This document shows, piece by piece, positions 8,370 to 17,317 of a DNA stretch of 64,000 nucleotides; position 1 is the first letter of the stretch; each line of letters starts with the position of its first letter. A model generated the notes under the pieces. The model was not told the origin of the DNA. It made no database searches and saw only the letters and a list, made by a program, of their open reading frames with translations. Source of the stretch: Alphaproteobacteria bacterium (GTDB lineage Bacteria; Pseudomonadota; Alphaproteobacteria; UBA2966); assembly GCA_018650465.1 (NCBI GenBank), contig JABIFY010000118.1, forward strand, positions 17,230 through 81,229, read 5' to 3'. Position numbers and translations under genes: made by a program.

Positions 8370-9173
8370 TTGAACACGCCCATCTGGCTGAGAATGGCCG
8401 CCTTCGTTTTCCTGACTTTTACCTTTTTGTCTGGTGCCGCATTGGCCGATGATACAAGGGCCGGTGAAATAGGGGCCGATGGTATCCGGTTCGCGACCAT
8501 GAAGCTTGTGCCCTACGGCTATAAGAACAGCGCGGGTGAAAATGTCGGTTATCTTTATGACGTTTCCAACGCGATCATGAAAGAAGCTGGTTTCAAGGAG
8601 CGCAATGAATTGTTGCCGGTTAAGCGCCTGCATCAGCAACTGGTGAAAGGCGGCGCGGATTGTACACTGGTCGCCCGAATTCCTGTTACAGAAGTTTACC
8701 AGTTGATCACGCCATTGGGGCCTTCAATTTCATTGGTCTTCCTGCCACGTTCAGGGATCGTATTGGATACATATGAAGACCTTGTTGGTAAACGCATTGC
8801 CGTGGCCAAGGGGACTTTGGGTGCCCTTAAGGAATTTGCCGAAGATGATCGGATGAAGCGATATATGACCGGCGGTTATCGAGAAAATATGCTCATGCTG
8901 CGACGGGGGCGGGTTGAGGCTGTAATGGGGGCCTGGGGCAGTTTGATCTACAATCATCGCGAGCTGGGATATGAACTAAAAGGCCTTGGCAAGCCCCTGA
9001 TCATTCGCCAAACACCTTTATGGCTGGTTTGTTCAAATCACATGAAAGATGCCGGGAAGCTTGAACGTTTGCGACAGGCAACCAGGCGTCTGCGCGAAAA
9101 TGGATCAATCAAAACAATCATTTCCAACTATATTGGCCGCACGCTGGAATCCGCATCCAACAGAACAGAATAA
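8370..9173 (+). CDS. Solitary periplasmic solute-binding protein, family 3 type
   Basis: About 267 residues with a Sec signal peptide (hydrophobic AAFVFLTFTFLSGAALA, cleavage before DDTRAG) followed by the two-lobe fold of amino-acid-type binding proteins. Features include KLVPYGY, a YDVSNAIMKEAG helix, VARIPVTEVYQ, DLVGKRIAVAKGT and a C-terminal helical segment ending in YIGRTLES. The frame is open further upstream, but a TTG after GGAAG gives a normal signal peptide, and the extra 44 residues of the longer form look non-coding. No permease or ATPase is nearby. Such lone proteins often feed sensor domains or distant transporters. The alpha/beta hydrolase starts 4 bases after the stop, so the two are co-expressed. 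Confidence 0.75.
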   Translation: MNTPIWLRMAAFVFLTFTFLSGAALADDTRAGEIGADGIRFATMKLVPYGYKNSAGENVGYLYDVSNAIMKEAGFKERNELLPVKRLHQQLVKGGADCTLVARIPVTEVYQLITPLGPSISLVFLPRSGIVLDTYEDLVGKRIAVAKGTLGALKEFAEDDRMKRYMTGGYRENMLMLRRGRVEAVMGAWGSLIYNHRELGYELKGLGKPLIIRQTPLWLVCSNHMKDAGKLERLRQATRRLRENGSIKTIISNYIGRTLESASNRTE

Positions 9174-9177
9174 ATCT

Positions 9178-10098
9178 ATGTATGAACATCAGTCGGTCCT
9201 TTCACCTACAGGCGCACAGCTCTCCTTGTGGACCTGTCCGGTGAGTGGCACAGCAAAAGGTGTCGTGCAAATTTGTCATGGCCTGGGCGAGCATGCTGAA
9301 CGATATGCCCGTTTCGCCGAGGCTTTGTCGGTGGCAGGTTATGCGGTTTATGCGGAAGATCACCGGGGGCATGGCAAGACGACGGCACCTGATGCACCTG
9401 CCGGGTTTTTTGCCAGGGCTGAAGGCTGGAACCAGGTCCTGGCGGACAAGGCATTTATCAATCAATATATTCATGAGCAACACCCGGATCTGCCGGTCAT
9501 TTTATTTGGTCACTCGCTGGGCGGAACTCTTGCTTTTTCCTATGCACTGCGCTGGCCGCAATCGATCAATGCCGTTGCGGTCTGGAATGCCACAACAAAC
9601 ACCAACGCACTCCATACCGTACTCAACGGGGTTTTAGCCATCGAAAAACTGTTTCGCGGCAGGCAAGCGACCAGTATTGTTAATGCCTTGACCTTTGCTC
9701 AATGGGGCAAGGCAATTAAGCCACATCGTACTGATTTTGACTGGCTGTCTCAGGATGAAGCCGAGGTCGACAAGTATATCGCTGACCCCCTGTGTGGCTG
9801 GCCGGCACAAGTTGCCCTGTGGCAGGATATTTCGGACGGTATGGCAGATTGTGCAGACAACACCAAGTTGTCAGCCTTACCCAAAAAACTGCCATTTAAC
9901 CTTGTGGGGGGAGATCAGGACCCGGCGACCGAAGGTGGCAAGGCGGTGCTGGACCTGGACCATCGTCTGAAAGCAAATGGCTTTGAAAATGTCACAACAA
10001 AAGTCATGGCAAACACGCGCCACGAAACTTTGAACGAACTTGACCGGGACCAGACGACAAAAGATTTCATCGCCTGGCTGGATCAGATTGGTCAGTAA
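9178..10098 (+). CDS. Alpha/beta hydrolase, monoacylglycerol lipase/lysophospholipase type
   Basis: A 306-residue cytosolic serine hydrolase of the PldB/monoglyceride-lipase group. It shows the oxyanion region ICHGLGEHAERY (about residue 31), DHRGHGK, the nucleophile elbow GHSLGG (about 113), an acid in GGDQDPATEG and the terminal His in TRHETLNE. The composition and order are complete for a Ser-Asp-His triad. The ATG is 4 bases after the binding-protein stop; the frame extends further left but only over that gene's C-terminus. It is convergent with the amidohydrolase gene with 11 bases between stops. The likely role is hydrolysis of acylglycerols or lysophospholipids; the exact substrate is not visible. 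Confidence 0.85.
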   Translation: MYEHQSVLSPTGAQLSLWTCPVSGTAKGVVQICHGLGEHAERYARFAEALSVAGYAVYAEDHRGHGKTTAPDAPAGFFARAEGWNQVLADKAFINQYIHEQHPDLPVILFGHSLGGTLAFSYALRWPQSINAVAVWNATTNTNALHTVLNGVLAIEKLFRGRQATSIVNALTFAQWGKAIKPHRTDFDWLSQDEAEVDKYIADPLCGWPAQVALWQDISDGMADCADNTKLSALPKKLPFNLVGGDQDPATEGGKAVLDLDHRLKANGFENVTTKVMANTRHETLNELDRDQTTKDFIAWLDQIGQ

Positions 10099-10109
10099 AA
10101 AATAGTTGT

Positions 10110-11378
10110 TCAGGCTGCCTGAGTTTGTTGGCTGCCAGATGTGTCCGGATGTTTGTAGATGATGCCATCTTTCATGATCATGCGCAGATTGTCTTTGTTC
10201 TGCAGGATGGTGACATCTTTTGAAGGATCACCTTTCACCAGCAGTAAATCGGCGAGGAAACCTTCTTTGACTTGACCCAACTCGTCACCCATACCCATGA
10301 TTTCGCCACCCAGCTTTGTTGCTGACAAAATGGCATCCATGGGTGACATACCAACAAGATTGACAAAATGTTCGATGTCGCGAGCATCTTTCCCGTTTGG
10401 ATTCCAGATCAAACCATAGTCGCCACCTGGCAAAACCCGAACACCGCGTTTGTGCAGCTCTGCCATGTTTTCTGCACCTGTTTCCAACTCATATTTAAAT
10501 CCGGCAGCAATAGCGTCCTCATGTGAAATGCCATGTTCGCCGGCTTCGTAGACAGCGGCATAAGTTACGCCAAGTGTCGGCCCGACGAATATTTCGTCTT
10601 TTTGCGCTTCCAGCATATCCATGGCTTCTTCGTCGATCAGGGTAGCGTGATAGATGATTTTGGCACCATGACGCAGGGACATTTTGACGGATTCCGCACT
10701 GCGGGCATGGGACGCAAAACGAAGCCCAAATCCATGTGCTACTTGCGCCACGGCGGCAACTTCTTCTTCAGTCATGACCGTATGTTGGGCCTTGGCCCAA
10801 GGCATGGCATTGTCACCTGACGGATTGATTTTCAGTGTGTCGACGCCATCGCGAACGCACTCGCGTGCCGCTTTGCGAAATTCATCAGCGCCGTCGCAGA
10901 CCAGGCCAAAAGTCTCGCGGTACATATGACGCATGGCGACATCGCCCAGGTTACCAGTCACGGTGAGCTCAGGGCTGGCACACAACATACGCGGGCCGAC
11001 CATCATGCCATCGTTGATAAAGTTGCGGACTGCGATTTCAACGCGTGGCTTGGCGGATGCTGCACCAAACAAGCTGGTGAAACCGGCATCGAACAACACC
11101 CGGGCGAAATGGGCCGTCAGAAGTGTATGCTCTTCTGGTGGCGTGTCACCGATATCTTCAAACACATTGATGTCCGTAAAACTGGCATGGGCATGGGCTT
11201 CGACAAGTCCTGGCATCAAGATGCAGCCTTGACCATCAATGATCGTCTGCCCCTCTCGCGCCAATGGCGTCGGGCTGATCTTGTGAATACGGTTGCCCTG
11301 AATTTCAACTTCAGCTGCAAATGGTTCAGCGCCGCTGCAATCCAGGACGTTGATATTAGTGAGAATGGTATTGGTCAT
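10110..11378 (-). CDS. Metal-dependent amidohydrolase
   Basis: A 422-residue amidohydrolase-superfamily enzyme of the imidazolonepropionase/prolidase-like (cyclic imidate and peptide) group. The beta-sandwich plus TIM barrel has the HxH metal motif EAHAHASF (about residue 62), a candidate bridging lysine in TLKINPSG (about 185), metal histidines in FASHARS and IYHATLID, and the catalytic Asp in PGGDYG near 327. The C-terminal LGQVKEGFLADLLLVKGDP is typical of the family. No signal peptide, so cytosolic. The start ATG overlaps the TGA of the upstream sensor-kinase gene (ATGA), implying translational coupling to a signalling protein, which is unusual. Confidence 0.87.
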   Translation of the reverse strand: MTNTILTNINVLDCSGAEPFAAEVEIQGNRIHKISPTPLAREGQTIIDGQGCILMPGLVEAHAHASFTDINVFEDIGDTPPEEHTLLTAHFARVLFDAGFTSLFGAASAKPRVEIAVRNFINDGMMVGPRMLCASPELTVTGNLGDVAMRHMYRETFGLVCDGADEFRKAARECVRDGVDTLKINPSGDNAMPWAKAQHTVMTEEEVAAVAQVAHGFGLRFASHARSAESVKMSLRHGAKIIYHATLIDEEAMDMLEAQKDEIFVGPTLGVTYAAVYEAGEHGISHEDAIAAGFKYELETGAENMAELHKRGVRVLPGGDYGLIWNPNGKDARDIEHFVNLVGMSPMDAILSATKLGGEIMGMGDELGQVKEGFLADLLLVKGDPSKDVTILQNKDNLRMIMKDGIIYKHPDTSGSQQTQAA

Positions 11379-12952
11379 TGGTTTTTTCCTGTCGTGTTCG
11401 CCGGGGGAATGGATGTGTTTTCGGGCAGGTGGGGAAGGTGGAGGCGAACCGTCGTGCCAACACCCGGATTACTTTGAATTTCGAGCTTGCCGCCGTGAAG
11501 CTCGACGAGTGAATTTGTAATGGTCAATCCCAGGCCCGTTCCTTCTTGCGCCAGATAGGGATCACCTTCGGCACGCGTGAAGGGCTCAAGCGCGCGTGGC
11601 ATGAATTCTGCCGGTATGCCAGGCCCTGTGTCCTGAACTTCGATCAAATGATTTTCTTCTGAAAAACCCGCCTTCAATATTACCTTGCCGTTTTCTGGCG
11701 TGAATTTAATGGCGTTAGACAGCAAGTTCAAAAGCATCTGTTTCACAGCACGTTTATCGACAAACATTCGCGGAATGCCATCCTGTATCTGAACACTGAA
11801 GTGTATGGATTTTCTTTTGGCACCATTCTTGATGATCGGATTGCAGCTGTTCAGGATATCGACGAAGAAGAGGTATTCCCGATTCAGGGATTGTTCGCCG
11901 GCTTCGATAGATGACAAATCGAGAATGTCATCGATCAAATTCAACAAATGCTCACTACTGGAATGAATATCTCCGGCATATTCCAGATATTTGTGGTTGC
12001 CGAGTTCTCCGAAAAACTGGCCCGAGAGCATTTCTGAAAAGCCGATAATGGCGTTCAGTGGCGTGCGCAATTCGTGGCTCATGGTGGCGAGGAATTCTGA
12101 TTTGGCCTGGTTTGCCTGCTCCGCTTCAATCAGTGCCTTTCGCAGGTTTTCTTCCATGAGATAATGATCACTAATATCGATAATGGTATTTTGCACAAAA
12201 GGCTGGCCGTCCCACTCCACCATCTGGGCCGATAAACGCAGCCAAATACTGCTTCCGTCTTTTCTCAGGCCTTCGTATTCATAGATATTCGGAGCCTTCT
12301 CGCCCTTCAGGCGTTGTTCCCGATATTGCTTGAGACGTTTGTGTTCCTTTGGTGCAACCAGAACACCGAGAGAGGGCAGTGCCAGCATTTCCTCTTTTGT
12401 CTCGAACCCGTAAATCCTGACTGCAGCTTCGTTGATGAAAAGCGGGGTCCAGTCTGGCGAAATGACAAGAATAGCCTCCAGCATGCCATCTGCGAGAGCC
12501 AGAAAGCGTTTATCAGATTCCAGTGCCGCCTGTTGAACATTTGCGACCGCGCGTCTGTCTCTGGCCGTTTGCGACAGGTTTTTTAAAATACCGCCAAGTA
12601 ATGCTAGCCAGCTATCGTCCCCATTTCTGATCAGATAATTCTGAACCCCGAAAGACAGAGCCTCTGCCGCGACGGCCTCATACCCTTTGTTGACGATCAA
12701 CAGGACAGGCAGGTTCTTGTCTTGATCCAGCAGCGTGCGGGCAATCTCACATCCGTTTGTACCCATCAGATGATGGTCGATGACAACAGCTTCGCATTGT
12801 TGTCCACGTCCACGCTCCAACAGGTCAGATGCGTCCTGTATATAGTCGACGCTAAATCCTTCGGACGCGATGATACCTGTAACTGATTCGATAAAGTCAG
12901 GGTCTTGCGACAGGAACAATATCTTGTTTTGGATTTCAGTAGTGACTTCCAT
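11375..12952 (-). CDS. Soluble sensor histidine kinase: REC-like, PAS, HisKA, HATPase
   Basis: A 525-residue cytosolic kinase without membrane helices. Order: receiver-like domain (1-125), PAS/PAC (about 145-265), dimerisation/phosphoacceptor helix with SHELRTPLN (His293), and HATPase with NLLSNAIKF, DTGPGIP and GTGLGL. The receiver keeps Asp59 in VVIDHH, but the usual Thr/Ser and Lys switch residues are absent (LLIVNKG and YLIRNGDD), so phosphorylation may be lost or constitutive and the domain may only bind partners. No output response regulator is adjacent. The amidohydrolase starts in the last codon (ATGA), so the two are made together. The promoter should lie in the AT-rich gap toward the divergent CopD-like gene. 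Confidence 0.9.
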   Translation of the reverse strand: MEVTTEIQNKILFLSQDPDFIESVTGIIASEGFSVDYIQDASDLLERGRGQQCEAVVIDHHLMGTNGCEIARTLLDQDKNLPVLLIVNKGYEAVAAEALSFGVQNYLIRNGDDSWLALLGGILKNLSQTARDRRAVANVQQAALESDKRFLALADGMLEAILVISPDWTPLFINEAAVRIYGFETKEEMLALPSLGVLVAPKEHKRLKQYREQRLKGEKAPNIYEYEGLRKDGSSIWLRLSAQMVEWDGQPFVQNTIIDISDHYLMEENLRKALIEAEQANQAKSEFLATMSHELRTPLNAIIGFSEMLSGQFFGELGNHKYLEYAGDIHSSSEHLLNLIDDILDLSSIEAGEQSLNREYLFFVDILNSCNPIIKNGAKRKSIHFSVQIQDGIPRMFVDKRAVKQMLLNLLSNAIKFTPENGKVILKAGFSEENHLIEVQDTGPGIPAEFMPRALEPFTRAEGDPYLAQEGTGLGLTITNSLVELHGGKLEIQSNPGVGTTVRLHLPHLPENTSIPPANTTGKNQ

Positions 12953-13027
12953 GGCCGTTCTGCAGGCGACTGTCGTTGAGGTATATTAACTGAATTCGGG
13001 GGGGAACCGGAGAATGCATCAACTTCT

Positions 13028-13062
13028 GATTTAATGCAATAAATAATACTTATTAATGCACG
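13028..13062. promoter_or_regulatory. AT-rich repeat cluster in divergent promoter gap
   Basis: Between the sensor-kinase gene and the CopD-like gene, two direct copies of TTAATGCA flank an imperfect inverted repeat with arms AATAA and TTATT. The setting (232-base gap, divergent genes) fits a regulator-binding region, but no known consensus is matched, so this is a weak call. Confidence 0.3.
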
Positions 13063-13184
13063 TGATTTACTTTATCGAGCAGAATTTTGTCCTTAATCCT
13101 CCTGCCGTTCCAGGCTGGACTTGTGGTTGAACGACAATTCCGCCTAAATACCCGCTACTTATCAAGCGACAGGATTTTAATTAA

Positions 13185-13649
13185 ATGGACGAAATGGCAA
13201 TTGCGCGCGCCTTCCACGTCGTATCTGTTATTGCCTGGATTGGTGGCGTGTATCTGGTGACCTTTGTCGTGCTTCCTGCGGTCCGCAACATGGACGAAGC
13301 CCTGGACCAGATCAGGAGCTTTGACGACATCGAAAGCCGTTTTGGTGGGCATGCCAAAGTCATGGTTCTGACGGCTGGGGCAAGTGGCTTTTACATGCTG
13401 TATAAACTGGATGCCTGGGACCGTTATGCCAACCTGGATTTCTGGTGGCTTCATGCCATGACCCTGATTTGGGGTCTCTTTACACTTGTCCTGTTTATCC
13501 TCGAACCTTTGTTTCTCCACGCCTGGTTTGACAAGCGGGCTCAGGAAGCACCGGCAGAAACTTTTGCCATGGTGGCGCGGTTCCATCAATTTATTCTGAT
13601 TATCAGTCTGATAACTGCTTTCGGGGCTGTTGCCGGGGCCCATGGATAA
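13185..13649 (+). CDS. Four-helix membrane protein, CopD-like
   Basis: A 154-residue integral membrane protein with four predicted helices (about 5-30, 55-75, 87-110, 128-150). The opening ARAFHVVSVIAWIGGVYLVTFVVLPAV resembles the first helix of CopD/DUF2269-like proteins, where the His and following WxGG are conserved. Further intramembrane or membrane-edge histidines (HAKVM, LHAM, RFHQF) could bind haem or copper, but that is inference. It is transcribed alone, divergently from the sensor kinase. Function unknown. Confidence 0.7.
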   Translation: MDEMAIARAFHVVSVIAWIGGVYLVTFVVLPAVRNMDEALDQIRSFDDIESRFGGHAKVMVLTAGASGFYMLYKLDAWDRYANLDFWWLHAMTLIWGLFTLVLFILEPLFLHAWFDKRAQEAPAETFAMVARFHQFILIISLITAFGAVAGAHG

Positions 13650-13811
13650 CGCTCATCTGCGATAATTTGACACACCTGTAAAAAAATTCTGCCAAATTGC
13701 TGTTTTTACTGTCTGTAAGCGGGTCTTGCCTGATATGACAGATACTGGCTGGTATTTTACGCCGTCCACAGCATTTGAAAGCCCCTGAAACCAGAGAGAT
13801 TCAGTAAAACC

Positions 13812-15839
13812 ATGACGATCCGCGATATCAATTTTGACAATCCTGCGCTGTTGTCACCAACACGCGCCTTGCCCACCAGTGTTGCCATTATTGGTGCCGG
13901 AACGATCGGTCCAGATATTGGCTATTACCTGAAAAGCGCCTTGCCGGATCTGGAGCTTGTGCTGATTGACATAAATGAAACAGCCCTGGAAAAGGCGCTG
14001 TCCCGGATCGAAAATTATGTTGAAAAAGGGCTGGCCCGCAAAAAACTCTCACCGGCCATTGCCGACAAGGTCAAGTCGAATATCGTGACCTCGACAGATT
14101 ATCAGGCGTTGGCCCACTGTGACTGGGTACTGGAAGCAGCAACCGAGAATCTTGATCTCAAGAAAAAAATCTTCAGTGATGTTGAGGCCCTGGTGAGCGC
14201 GGATGCATTGATTACCTCCAACACCAGTTCTTTACCTGCCGAACGACTCTTTAGTCATTTGCAGCACCCGGCGCGTGCGACTGTTACCCATTTCTTTGCG
14301 CCGGCCTTCAAAAATCCGGCTGTGGAAGTTGTGGAATGGGCAAAATCTGACGAGGACGTCATCGACTATCTTCGCTGGTTTTTTTACCAAACCGGCAAGG
14401 TACCCCTGGTCACAGATGATGCTGTCTGTTTTATGCTGGACCGGGTTTTTGATAACTGGTGTAACGAAGCCGCCTTGTTGCTGGATGTGGCAACACCGGC
14501 AGAGATTGATAGTGTCACAACAGAATTCGTTCATGCCGGACCATTTTTTGTCCTGAACATGGCAAACGGTAACCCCATCATTGTTGAAACCAACACGCTT
14601 CAGATGGAGGAGGAGGGCGAGCATTATCGCCCTGCCGATATTTTCAACACCATTGACGAACGCTGGGAAACCATTCCACCAGGGGCGGGTATGGAGGTGG
14701 ATGCCAATAAAGCCAAAACCATCCGCGACCGTATGCTGGGTATCCTGTTTTCCCAAACGGTCGATATTCTGGATCGCAATATCGGTGATGCCGCCGATCT
14801 TGACCTGGGTTGTGTTCTGGCCCTGGGCTTTAAAAAAGGCCCCATAGAATTAATGAAGGAAATGGGTGAAGCCGAAGTTCAGCGCATCATGGCTGAATTC
14901 GCCGCCTGGAAATCCGGTATGCCCCAGCCGCAAAATGCCATTGCCGGTTATTGGAATTATCTGCGTTACGTTTTGGTTAGTGAAGTTGACGATACTCTGG
15001 TCATCACGTTGCGTCGCCCGGAAGCGATGAATGCCTTGCACGATGATATGACCAATGAAATTCTGAATGTCATCCAGGCCAATGAAGGGCGCGATGACAT
15101 CAAAGGATTTGTTATTACCGGCTATGGCACCCAGGCTTTTTGTGCCGGTGCGGATATTGGACGTTTCCCCACAATGCTGGGTGACAAGCAACAAAGCATC
15201 GAATATTCGCGCGACTGTTCAAAGTTGCTGGTGCACCTCGATCAGATGAATAAGCCCGTCGTCGCGGCCCTGAATGGCCTTGCGCTGGGTGGCGGTCTGG
15301 AACTTGCAACACGTTGCCATGCGCTGATTGGTGTCTCTTCCGCCTGGATGCAGTTGCCGGAAATCACACTTGGTATCGTCCCTGGCATTGGGGCCATGGT
15401 GATCCCTTATCGCCGTTGGCCTGAAGCCGCGGATACTTTTCATGGCATGTTGTTGAAGGCGGAAAAACTGACAGCAACCCAAGCTGTTGAGATCGGCATG
15501 CTGCATAGCCTGGTCGAAGACCCCGCAAAGCTTATTCAATCTGCCGCCATTATTGTCAAAACCCTGGCGGCTGACGGATCGCACATCGCGAATTCTCCCG
15601 TGCAGATTTCAGCCATGCCGACGGATGTCACTCAAAGTGCAACGGGCCAGGTTCTCAGTCAGCAGATTGTCGGAATCATTTCCAAAGCGGTCGTCGATGC
15701 AGCGGCTGCCCCGTCATTGAATGAGGCCCTTGAAACCGGGTATGCGGCCTTTGGCGACAGCGCCTGTACAGCCGCTGCCAAAGAAGGCATCAGTGCATTT
15801 GGTGAACGTCGCAAGCCTGATTTCGCGACGACCGGTTAA
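13812..15839 (+). CDS. 3-hydroxyacyl-CoA dehydrogenase / enoyl-CoA hydratase fusion (dehydrogenase first)
   Basis: A 675-residue bifunctional beta-oxidation enzyme. The N-terminal part (about 1-370) is an NAD-dependent 3-hydroxyacyl-CoA dehydrogenase with the Rossmann motif IIGAGTIGPDIG, NTSSLPAERLF and the catalytic His in VTHFFAPAFKNP, followed by the helical dimerisation domain. The C-terminal part (about 385-640) is a crotonase with FCAGADIGRFP, NGLALGGGLELA and a catalytic-region PEITLGIVPGIG. FadB/FadJ have the reverse order; dehydrogenase-first fusions are best known from archaea and some alphaproteobacteria. A hotdog thioesterase gene starts 10 bases downstream, forming an acyl-CoA operon. 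Confidence 0.9.
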   Translation: MTIRDINFDNPALLSPTRALPTSVAIIGAGTIGPDIGYYLKSALPDLELVLIDINETALEKALSRIENYVEKGLARKKLSPAIADKVKSNIVTSTDYQALAHCDWVLEAATENLDLKKKIFSDVEALVSADALITSNTSSLPAERLFSHLQHPARATVTHFFAPAFKNPAVEVVEWAKSDEDVIDYLRWFFYQTGKVPLVTDDAVCFMLDRVFDNWCNEAALLLDVATPAEIDSVTTEFVHAGPFFVLNMANGNPIIVETNTLQMEEEGEHYRPADIFNTIDERWETIPPGAGMEVDANKAKTIRDRMLGILFSQTVDILDRNIGDAADLDLGCVLALGFKKGPIELMKEMGEAEVQRIMAEFAAWKSGMPQPQNAIAGYWNYLRYVLVSEVDDTLVITLRRPEAMNALHDDMTNEILNVIQANEGRDDIKGFVITGYGTQAFCAGADIGRFPTMLGDKQQSIEYSRDCSKLLVHLDQMNKPVVAALNGLALGGGLELATRCHALIGVSSAWMQLPEITLGIVPGIGAMVIPYRRWPEAADTFHGMLLKAEKLTATQAVEIGMLHSLVEDPAKLIQSAAIIVKTLAADGSHIANSPVQISAMPTDVTQSATGQVLSQQIVGIISKAVVDAAAAPSLNEALETGYAAFGDSACTAAAKEGISAFGERRKPDFATTG

Positions 15840-15849
15840 GGGGAAAGAT

Positions 15850-16257
15850 TTGATCGAAGGCAATATTCCTGAAGGGTTTTTTGCAAACGAGCGCAATAGT
15901 CCGTTGACCGATCCATGGGAGCCGATTTATGTGCGTCGCACGGACGAGAGCCTTAATATCGGGTTATGGCTGCGTGAAGAACATTGCAACGCGCGTGGCT
16001 TTGCCCATGGTGGGTTGATCTCGGCCCTGGCCGACAACTCCATGGGTCATACATGCTTGACAGCTTATGAGATGAAGACGTCGCTGGTGACAGTGAACCT
16101 CGCCATCGATTTTATTGGCATTGTCAAAATTGGCGCCTGGTTGGAATTTAATTCTGAAACAGTCAAAGCCGGCAAGAGCCTCGCCTTTGCGCAATGCATG
16201 GTCACAGCGGATGGCAAGTTATGCGCCCGCGGACATTCCACGTTCAAGGTCGTTTGA
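15850..16257 (+). CDS. PaaI-type hotdog thioesterase
   Basis: A 135-residue acyl-CoA thioesterase of the hotdog fold. The hallmark is NARGFAHGGLISALADNSMGHT (about residues 43-64), in which the HGG loop and downstream Asp match the PaaI/YbgC-like active site, followed by the SLVTVNLAIDFIG strand. The frame is open further left over the preceding gene, but the TTG chosen is preceded by AGGGG at 6 bases and gives the family's length. It lies between the beta-oxidation fusion and a DUF2817 gene with 10- and 1-base gaps, so it probably releases CoA from intermediates of that operon (inference). Confidence 0.8.
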   Translation: MIEGNIPEGFFANERNSPLTDPWEPIYVRRTDESLNIGLWLREEHCNARGFAHGGLISALADNSMGHTCLTAYEMKTSLVTVNLAIDFIGIVKIGAWLEFNSETVKAGKSLAFAQCMVTADGKLCARGHSTFKVV

Positions 16258-16258
16258 G

Positions 16259-17281
16259 ATGTCCGCAAGGGATCTGTTTTCAGATAACTATTTTGACGCC
16301 CGCCAACGTTTCCTGAAATCAGCGTCGCAGGCCGGGCTTGCCGTAGAGACATTTGAACATCCTGAAGTCACCGACAACCAAGGCACTATAGCGACAGATG
16401 TTGCCCGCCTGGGGCCCAACAGTGCGAAGAATGTCTTGTTTGTGCTGTCCGGTGTGCATGGTACCGAGTTAACCGCTGGGTCAGGCCTTCAGCTTGGCTT
16501 GATGGCGGAATATGCGGACCATATGCCTGCTGATACGGCAATCGTTTTAGTTCATGCGGTTAACGCAGTGGGCAGTTCGCGCTGTCGTCGGACAGATGAA
16601 GGTAACGTCGACCCCAATCGCAATGTGCGGGACTTTGGCAAACCCCTGCCGGTGAATGAAGCTTATGCATCACTGCACCAAGCTATTTGTCCTGAGGAAT
16701 GGACAGGAGCAGGGCGCCTGATTGCCGAGACGGAAATATCATCATGGATCAAAAAAAATGGTCAGGACGGTCTGACCAAGAATGTTCTGCGTGGCCAATA
16801 TGATTTTCCCGACGGATTATTTTATGGTGGCAAGCAACGTGTCTGGTGCGTTGAAAATCTTTCGCGCATTGTCAAATCCCACGCCGACAATGCATCACGG
16901 GTCGCTGTACTTGATCTGCATACAGGTCTGGGCCCCAAGGGTTATGGCGAAGCTATGCGCATGCATGAAGTCGCACGCGACGGTGCCGACTGGGAATTGA
17001 TTGGCGGCCTGGTCGTTGATCTGATTGACGAAGTTGTCACAGCCCCCAACGGCCTGAAAGTCTTGCTTGAGTTTGGCACCGTTGATTTTGACACTATTCT
17101 GGAAGCCCAACGCGCTGACAACTGGCTGATGCGCCAAGGTGATCCGGATACGGTCGAAGGACGCCAGATCAAGGCCAACATCAAGGCTGCCTTGTTTGTT
17201 GACGAAGCAGACTGGTGCCGAGACCTGCTTGATCAGACGCAGAAAATTACGGCGGATTTGCTAGCCGAGCTTGTTCAATAA
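16259..17281 (+). CDS. DUF2817 protein, M14 carboxypeptidase-like
   Basis: A 340-residue protein of the DUF2817 family, related to zinc carboxypeptidases and succinylglutamate/aspartate deacylases (M14). Possible zinc ligands are visible: SGVHGTELTAG (His and Glu, as in H-x-x-E), and LDLHTGLGPKG with a late His. VHAVNAVGSSRCRRTDEGNVDPNRN matches the substrate-binding Arg/Asn strand, and LLEFGTVD near residue 265 carries the candidate catalytic Glu. It has no signal peptide. The ATG is 1 base after the thioesterase stop, so the start is firm and the gene is translationally coupled. The substrate is unknown; a deacylase acting on N-acyl amino acids would fit the neighbours (inference). Confidence 0.78.
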   Translation: MSARDLFSDNYFDARQRFLKSASQAGLAVETFEHPEVTDNQGTIATDVARLGPNSAKNVLFVLSGVHGTELTAGSGLQLGLMAEYADHMPADTAIVLVHAVNAVGSSRCRRTDEGNVDPNRNVRDFGKPLPVNEAYASLHQAICPEEWTGAGRLIAETEISSWIKKNGQDGLTKNVLRGQYDFPDGLFYGGKQRVWCVENLSRIVKSHADNASRVAVLDLHTGLGPKGYGEAMRMHEVARDGADWELIGGLVVDLIDEVVTAPNGLKVLLEFGTVDFDTILEAQRADNWLMRQGDPDTVEGRQIKANIKAALFVDEADWCRDLLDQTQKITADLLAELVQ

Positions 17282-17317
17282 TCGGGCTCGCTCAATAAGT
17301 TGAGCTGGTTCAATAAT

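Noticed and set aside
13155..13643. 162-codon frame antisense to the CopD-like membrane protein
   Set aside because: The plus-strand product has clean membrane helices; the antisense product is polar and without family signs.
13668..13690. TTGACA in the gap before the beta-oxidation fusion considered as a promoter
   Set aside because: No acceptable -10 hexamer at 16-18 bases downstream.
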